From an uncultured bacterium (GTDB taxonomy: Bacteria > Verrucomicrobiota > Kiritimatiellia > RFP12 > UBA1067), in assembly GCA_902779075.1 (NCBI GenBank), contig CACZAK010000178.1:1-16843 (forward strand): 16,843 bases of DNA, written 5' to 3'. A model generated the notes under the pieces. That model was not told where the DNA came from. It saw only the letters and a list, made by a program, of their open reading frames with translations, and did no database searches. Position numbers and translations under genes: made by a program. Shown here piece by piece: positions 13,001-16,843 of the stretch. The first letter of the stretch is position 1, and every line of letters starts with the position of its first letter.

Positions 13001-13240
13001 AACGACATCTGGAAACGGCGACGACAACGAGGTGAACGGGCGGAACGACCTCGTGAACCTGCTTCCGATGGCGGTTCGCGTCCAGGATTTCCTGTCCGCA
13101 TGGTCTTCGCACGAAGTCAAGGTCGTGATCAGGGGGCGAAGCTCCGGCATCCGGCGTCTTTATTCCGACATCGCGTGGAGCAACGCCTGTTCTTCGGTGC
13201 TTGGGGATGTAGGGGTGGACGACGAAAGCAGCTGGTATAA
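10031..13240 (+). CDS. Giant membrane-anchored TSP3-repeat protein, N-terminal part (frameshifted)
   Basis: ATG 10031 follows AGGTGA, which spans the previous stop. The genuine protein runs to about residue 992 (13006). The rest of the frame, to 13240, is an Arg-rich out-of-frame tail. It has hydrophobic segments at residues 6-26 and 48-64, a Gly/Asp linker (68-84) and a long beta-rich ectodomain. Thrombospondin-type-3 Ca-binding repeats lie at about 356-406 (DSDGDGIATIDE, DSDSDGLSDYEE). A Cys-rich patch of about 50 residues follows (653-703), and an EF-hand-like DVDGNGTMNADDA stands just before the break. The continuation NGDDNEVNGRNDLV is in the next frame from 13008. Likely a surface-exposed protein of unknown role. 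Confidence 0.85.
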   Translation: MLTRIWTGFLLSGLCASLAALVVVYMHEKGVYPFRDAWSRLGRQPWGRRIAIAAFVVSMWVYASVKPGDGGGNGGGDGGGDGGGTNNIQMVIGPGGLPQAGSPGTVTNTLGHDVVGEIRPMAGGVLGDPAPVVDEWSDFTPITSTNTTRTLTGEDFRRGFVMTQIETGEEQDFSAPPDATIASDWQAFGAATDWIYVALTNWAFSVATNDVERLRVYSFGKIEPLIREEGNAIATNNWFAPFMASLGVVPEANWSLLNESARPSRVWYCVTHRNTFVVTWENVLLDRDAGSPISFQVEFWPDGRFVCRYDFSRIDAETVEGILAGASFSGNTWITNSLPTNVTSMAFCPLAGDDAYNQDSDGDGIATIDELFVHYTDPHNADSDSDGLSDYEELFVYNTNPLNSYSVSDAYCDAVAVRIGDLDPFSFPEGSTNTVLEHIFYSGTTNGVFAYPQPSAEVAVLKVMVSGSGTGRLVVGDAVVPLVAPPQMRSGAVTNTLLLAVGRGVRREVWFDKPDGLDVALDSDDFLIGEMPTWYWAHGWLAFPHTDATVPCIHDLYAKARTVTLVHGEEFAGLAATWKSEEQGVAITNVPPVSAEIHGSFPKNQTRTICYTMSHPDYMGGETNYVQTLRFCPRPADDDLQGDGTAIDEEYGDEHYCSCNLGVCCSNPWCDCGCACCEVEDGEVPANICIEHNCPYDQCESLHHDAYTNATAVASMADVLKLDRVPVHTNTISIDVPDAWVKCCDCPDHWTNYVALAAKSYNLAVRTEDGERFERTVDDCNVYVHGLAPSRDFEDSILSLCKTGVVYETHRYTVLGLDIGHPRCAAHEVVGWNSNFGFPVAATTNVNLATEMYLKTDVDLPSGEINVRFDNPTVRFQLYLGGEYDERTLLLDTDVHEEGRTISLEVWKRLTRELTSDRKTRITVVAFGAGTATLRYSFAAIHSSRSVTDMRELRLTAVLPLLVPDVDGNGTMNADDARLCVSNRFNFWVNNDIWKRRRQRGERAERPREPASDGGSRPGFPVRMVFARSQGRDQGAKLRHPASLFRHRVEQRLFFGAWGCRGGRRKQLV
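10231..10284 (+). repeat. Low-complexity GGN-GAC repeat encoding a Gly/Asp linker
   Basis: Imperfect repeats of GGC/GGA/GGT codons broken by GAC, GAT or AAC encode the GDGGGNGGGDGGGDGGG linker directly after the second hydrophobic segment of the giant protein. Such tracts change length easily by slippage, giving flexible spacers of variable reach. Confidence 0.7.
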
Positions 13241-14726
13241 CTTCTGGAGCGGAACGAACCTCTGCTCGGCGTCGTTCCCGTCGCTGGGATATGCCGAGAG
13301 GCCGCTTTCCGGCGATGTCGCGGCGAGGAGCCTGTCGGCGAGGGGCGTAGTGCTGTTCGAGGCGGATGAGGAATGCGAATGCCCGATAGAGGTTGTCGTG
13401 AAGGTGGACGGGGCAGAGGTCTTCGTCTGCCGGCCGGACCTGGCGTTTCTCGATGTAAGGAAGTTCTACTGGTGGCACAACCTCCGCCATCTCTTCGGCG
13501 GCCAGGGCGGAATCGACCCGAACGACACTAACGAGACGGAGAATGCGCAGCTCCCGCTTTCGGCCTTCCGTCAGGATGCAAACTTTTATTTCGTCCACGG
13601 CTACAACATGGCGCAGCACGAGGCGCGCGAATGGGCGCAGGCGACCTACAAGCGACTCTGGTGGGCGGGCTTTCGCGGGCGCTTCCATGCCGTCACCTGG
13701 TACAGCAACGATTCGCAGTTCAAGGCACCCCTCGTCGGATACGTCTGCCCGAACTACCAGGCCAACGTGGAGCACGCCTTCGCCAGCGCGTCGAACCTGA
13801 CGGCGGTCGTCGCGAACTACACCGGCCCCAACTATTTCATGGCTCATTCGCTGGGCAATATGCTCGTATCCGCAGCCATACAGGACTGGCAGATGCCATG
13901 CGCGCGCTATTTCATGCTTAACGCGGCGGTAGCAGCGGAAGCGTACGATACGAGTTCGGTGTCCTCTTCAACCCGCGACTGCATCACGCCGTCCGACTGG
14001 GATGCGATTCAGAATCGGCTGAGGGCTTCGCATTGGTATGAAACAGACGGACTCGCTGCGGATGACGACCGCAGGAACCTCACATGGCGGGATAGGTTCT
14101 CATCCGTTGTCAATGTTGTGAACTACTATTCATCAGAGGACGAGGTCTTGATGTGCGACACGAACGGTGCATCGCACTTCCCAATCCAGCGAGAGTGGGC
14201 GTGGTACAACCAAGAACGGATAAAAGGGGTGAAGCCTGTCGAACAATTCGTCGGCATTGACTTTGGGAGAAACGAAGGAGGCTGGAGTTTCAATTCTCAC
14301 TACAACATACCCTATCAGGAATGGGATCCCGACTCTGGAATGTACGTTACCCGATACCGTCCGCCTACGGCAACGGAGGCGAACGCTCTAACCAACGACT
14401 TCAGAGTCGAGCCGGTCTTCGGCAAGTTCAGCGATACGACTCTCTTCACGACAAATCATTTGGCGCCAGGGACAATCAGCTATCCTCTCAGGGCGCAGTT
14501 GCTGGCCGATGCGATACCGGCGGAGTCATTCCCGGCTGGCTATATGTCGCCTTTAGTATTCTCGGGTTCACTTAGCGACTACGACATGGCAACTGAGTTT
14601 AAGGATGCTAATAGAATTGAAGTAATGGACGCTAATAAACGACGATGGCGTCATTCATATTTCCTGCAAGCACCTTACATGGTCGTTCATGATCTATTTG
14701 AAAACATCAACCAAAAAATCCAATAA
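13008..14726 (+). CDS. Giant protein, C-terminal part with alpha/beta-hydrolase-like domain
   Basis: This frame is open from 12948, but the protein-like part begins at 13008 (SGNGDDNEVNGRNDLVNLLP), directly continuing the upstream gene after a one-base shift. Together they give about 1,564 residues. The C-terminal module has a hydrolase layout: strand and oxyanion-type motif YFVHGYN (nt 13587-13607), AVTWYSND, then a nucleophile elbow MAHSLGN (Ser codon 13848-13850) in which the usual first Gly of G-x-S-x-G is Ala. LNAAVAAEAYD follows. This resembles DUF900-type and related lipase-like alpha/beta hydrolases. A catalytic His and Asp cannot be fixed by eye. If the shift is real rather than a sequencing error, this half would need its own start (GTG 13032 or ATG 13068), and neither has a convincing ribosome site. 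Confidence 0.78.
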   Translation, partial: SGNGDDNEVNGRNDLVNLLPMAVRVQDFLSAWSSHEVKVVIRGRSSGIRRLYSDIAWSNACSSVLGDVGVDDESSWYNFWSGTNLCSASFPSLGYAERPLSGDVAARSLSARGVVLFEADEECECPIEVVVKVDGAEVFVCRPDLAFLDVRKFYWWHNLRHLFGGQGGIDPNDTNETENAQLPLSAFRQDANFYFVHGYNMAQHEAREWAQATYKRLWWAGFRGRFHAVTWYSNDSQFKAPLVGYVCPNYQANVEHAFASASNLTAVVANYTGPNYFMAHSLGNMLVSAAIQDWQMPCARYFMLNAAVAAEAYDTSSVSSSTRDCITPSDWDAIQNRLRASHWYETDGLAADDDRRNLTWRDRFSSVVNVVNYYSSEDEVLMCDTNGASHFPIQREWAWYNQERIKGVKPVEQFVGIDFGRNEGGWSFNSHYNIPYQEWDPDSGMYVTRYRPPTATEANALTNDFRVEPVFGKFSDTTLFTTNHLAPGTISYPLRAQLLADAIPAESFPAGYMSPLVFSGSLSDYDMATEFKDANRIEVMDANKRRWRHSYFLQAPYMVVHDLFENINQKIQ

Positions 14727-14736
14727 AGTGATACAC

Positions 14737-15660
14737 ATGAGAAAGCTCATTATTACATTAACGTTGATGATTGTCGCCCTTGCTGCAAGTGCGGAGCGAG
14801 TAAAGGCTACATTTACGATTGTTGACGATTGGGGAGCGCCAGTCACAAACGCCTCCTTGAAAATTCTGACGCCTCGAAATGCCTATACACTGTCGTGGAA
14901 CGGGTCAATTCCACACTCAGAATACAATACAAAGACAGACGAAAAAGGCTGCGCCACTTGTTCGTTTGCAAGCCCACAACGGCGGTTTACGCTGTATGTA
15001 GATGCTGCTGGATTTTATCCCGAGGAGCGGGGCGACATATTCTTTGGTAAGGCGAATGAATTAAATGTCCCTATCCTCATGCGCAAGATCGTCAAGCCGG
15101 TCAACATGATAAAGACAAAGCTTGTTTGTCTGCCATTTCCTTCAGATAAGGGAACATTCTATGTTGATCTTGAAAAAGGTGACTGGGTCTTACCAGGACG
15201 AAAAGGAGTTGTTGCGGATTTAAGTGTTGAATACTCGTGTCATGATTCCGAAGGTCGGACAGAAAGCACTGCGAAAATAACTTTCTTGTCCGGCGGCGCA
15301 TATAAACGGAAGAAAATCGTCTCGTCATGTTTTCAGTCAGAATATTCTGCTGATACAAATGAAGTCTTCAATGCGTCTTTTCTGCATTCGCTGTCATTTG
15401 ATACGAAGGGGCACGGAAATCGCATTTCGAGTTTAGCACTGGAAAAAGATGAATATCTTGTTTTCCGTACAAGAGTGATTCGGGATAATGACGGGAAGAT
15501 TGTCTCTGCAAATTATGGGAAAATCTATGGCGAAATTGCGGCGTTCCGTAATTTTGGATATAGGAGGTGCTTTTTTAATCCAATCCCAAACGATACGGGA
15601 TTAGAAGAGATGGAGGCTTATAATATCTACAAGAGTCGTCAAAGCTCAACTAAACGGTAG
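14737..15660 (+). CDS. Secreted tandem-paralogue protein 1 with carboxypeptidase-regulatory-like domain
   Basis: The 307-residue product starts at ATG 14737, ten bases after the previous stop. The frame extends further upstream, but only inside the giant gene, and the signal peptide (MRKLIITLTLMIVALAASA) fits this start. Residues about 25-115 look like a CarboxypepD_reg/Ig-like fold, with D-x-G-x-P-V-T-N-A near the start, a LSWNGSIP motif and AGFYPE near its end. A C-terminal region with GRKG, FLSGGAYKRKK, EYLVFRTRV and SANYGKIYG follows. It shares all these landmarks with the next gene. No catalytic motif seen; a surface or periplasmic binding role is plausible. Confidence 0.8.
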   Translation: MRKLIITLTLMIVALAASAERVKATFTIVDDWGAPVTNASLKILTPRNAYTLSWNGSIPHSEYNTKTDEKGCATCSFASPQRRFTLYVDAAGFYPEERGDIFFGKANELNVPILMRKIVKPVNMIKTKLVCLPFPSDKGTFYVDLEKGDWVLPGRKGVVADLSVEYSCHDSEGRTESTAKITFLSGGAYKRKKIVSSCFQSEYSADTNEVFNASFLHSLSFDTKGHGNRISSLALEKDEYLVFRTRVIRDNDGKIVSANYGKIYGEIAAFRNFGYRRCFFNPIPNDTGLEEMEAYNIYKSRQSSTKR

Positions 15661-15704
15661 AACCGAGAAGGAGCAGGTGCAGAGTTCCCTGAAGGTGTAG
15701 CACA

Positions 15705-16685
15705 ATGAGAATGCTTGTTTTGTTTCTAATGGCATCATTTTCCTTGCAGACTTTTGCAGGAAGATCTGTCGTGGCATATAAGATAGTGGGTGACGACGGC
15801 CGCCCTATAACCAATGCTGTTGTTAGGACGACAACCCCAAAACAGGAATTCACATTGTCGTGGAATTCTTCTATTCCCAAGGCGACATATTATGCAAGAA
15901 CCGATAGTGACGGTTTGGCGACATGCACATTTGATTGCCCTCAAGGGAATTTTGACATTATGTGCTTTGCGGAGGGTTTTTACCATGAGAACAAAGGACC
16001 TTATTGGTTTGGGAAGGACGGTGGGGAATTTAAGAAAAACAGGGAACAGATTGATATAACATTGCGGAAGATCAAACACCCGGTAGAATTGATTGGCACA
16101 AAATTAATTAGTGAGCCACTTCCTCAGAACAACGATGTGCTCTACTTCGACCTTGAAGCAGGCGAGGGGGTTCTGCCTGGACGCAAGGGGAAAAATGCCG
16201 ATATAAAGATTTCATGCGTTTACAAGACTGAAGGTGCGATGACAACATGTACCGGAGTTGTCGAGTTCGTGTCTGGTGGTGCATATAGAATGAAAGATGC
16301 CGATTCTTCGATATTTAAAACTGTGCATGAAGCTGATACCAATGCTGCCTATCAAACGTCCTTCCCGTTTTCGTGGATGCAAAATGACAATGGCTCGAAG
16401 GGATATCGCTACGACTTCCCCTTAAGTGGGGAAGAATATCTGGTCTATCGCACGCGTGTAACCACCAATTCGGAGGGTAGGGTCGTCTCGGCTAATTACG
16501 GGGTGATCCACGGGCCTATGAACATTCTCAAGTATTTTTGCTATGCCGAAGGGTCTTTCAATCCTGTTCAAAACGACACTAATTTAGAAGACATTCGGAT
16601 GTTCCGCCGTTACAACGCCATTAAGCGACACGAAGAAGAGCGTTCACGAAAGTCATGGGACATCATGGGGTTGTTCGGAAAATAA
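15705..16685 (+). CDS. Secreted tandem-paralogue protein 2
   Basis: The 326-residue protein starts at ATG 15705, eight bases after GAAGGTG (15690-15696), with signal peptide MRMLVLFLMASFSLQTFAG. It is a clear paralogue of the preceding product: the first domain has DDGRPITNAVV, FTLSWNSSIP and EGFYHE, and the second has VLPGRKGKNAD, FVSGGAYRMKD, EEYLVYRTRV and SANYGVIHGP. It carries an extra C-terminal tail rich in charged residues (KRHEEERSRKSWDIMGLFGK). Family function unknown. Spacing to its neighbours is short and no terminator intervenes, so the array is probably one transcript. Confidence 0.8.
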   Translation: MRMLVLFLMASFSLQTFAGRSVVAYKIVGDDGRPITNAVVRTTTPKQEFTLSWNSSIPKATYYARTDSDGLATCTFDCPQGNFDIMCFAEGFYHENKGPYWFGKDGGEFKKNREQIDITLRKIKHPVELIGTKLISEPLPQNNDVLYFDLEAGEGVLPGRKGKNADIKISCVYKTEGAMTTCTGVVEFVSGGAYRMKDADSSIFKTVHEADTNAAYQTSFPFSWMQNDNGSKGYRYDFPLSGEEYLVYRTRVTTNSEGRVVSANYGVIHGPMNILKYFCYAEGSFNPVQNDTNLEDIRMFRRYNAIKRHEEERSRKSWDIMGLFGK

Positions 16686-16701
16686 CTAGATCAGACGCAC
16701 A

Positions 16702-16843
16702 ATGATGAAGATGTTATTGACCATAGGTCTGGCAATGGTCTGGTTCGTCGGCAAGGCGGAGTCTGTCAAAGTCGTTTACCATATTTTAAGCGAGGACGGC
16801 AATCCCGTCACTAACGCAGTAGTTAAGACTACAACCGAACGAG
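16702..16843 (+). CDS. Secreted tandem-paralogue protein 3 (3' truncated by window)
   Basis: The frame is open from ATG 16702 (or ATG 16705) to the window end, 47 codons. It begins with a signal peptide (MKMLLTIGLAMVWFVGKAES) and then SEDGNPVTNAVVKTTTER, the same start of the first domain as the two genes before it. This makes a third member of the tandem family. The rest lies outside the window. Confidence 0.75.
   Translation, partial: MMKMLLTIGLAMVWFVGKAESVKVVYHILSEDGNPVTNAVVKTTTER

Noticed and set aside
12996..13847. 283-codon minus-strand open frame across the frameshift
   Set aside because: High G+C third positions of the + strand gene generate it. It has no motifs, and the + strand carries the hydrolase signatures.
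1..16843. CRISPR array, tRNA or rRNA genes
   Set aside because: No regularly spaced direct repeats, cloverleaf with a CCA-type end, or rRNA-like segments were seen on reading both strands.

Overview
The window looks like a piece of chromosome from an uncultured, probably gut-associated member of the Verrucomicrobiota/Kiritimatiellota or a relative. This is inference. It rests on a GH92 alpha-mannosidase end, a G+C-rich genome with few introduced breaks, and very large exported proteins with a glycine-rich linker behind an N-terminal anchor and thrombospondin-type-3 calcium repeats. Every supportable gene is on the + strand.

Region 1 (1-3669) begins with the 3' end of a GH92 glycosidase. A structured, partly decayed intergenic stretch follows. 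Then comes a mutagenic DNA-repair cluster: umuD (TTG start), a small membrane protein, umuC, a YgjP/SprT-like zinc metalloprotease and a DUF4186 gene. The last three overlap by ATGA start/stop pairs. The DUF4186 gene is broken by two GC-rich, multi-hairpin insertions of 67 and about 94 bp. They are diverged copies of one element in opposite orientations, and their stems have changed in a compensatory way.

Region 2 (3670-9427) is a probable defence or DNA-modification island. An AT-rich spacer carries two 10-bp palindromes and a near-consensus sigma-70 promoter, followed by the remains of a small gene. Then comes a tightly packed operon: a GHKL (MORC/paraMORC-like) ATPase, a protein of unknown fold, an alpha-helical protein that may belong to DUF6339, and a cytosine-C5 DNA methyltransferase. 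Two short genes follow that may or may not belong to it. No helicase or nuclease is recognisable, so this is either a reduced version of the paraMORC/methylase systems or one of the unknown proteins is the effector.

Region 3 (9430-16843) encodes exported proteins: a small secreted protein, and a giant membrane-anchored protein of about 1,564 residues with TSP3 repeats, a Cys-rich patch and a C-terminal alpha/beta-hydrolase-like module. The giant gene is split by a +1 frameshift near 13007. After it lies a tandem array of at least three paralogous secreted proteins, the third cut by the window end. The last about 2.3 kb is clearly more AT-rich than the rest.

No tRNA, rRNA, CRISPR array, integrase or transposase gene was seen.
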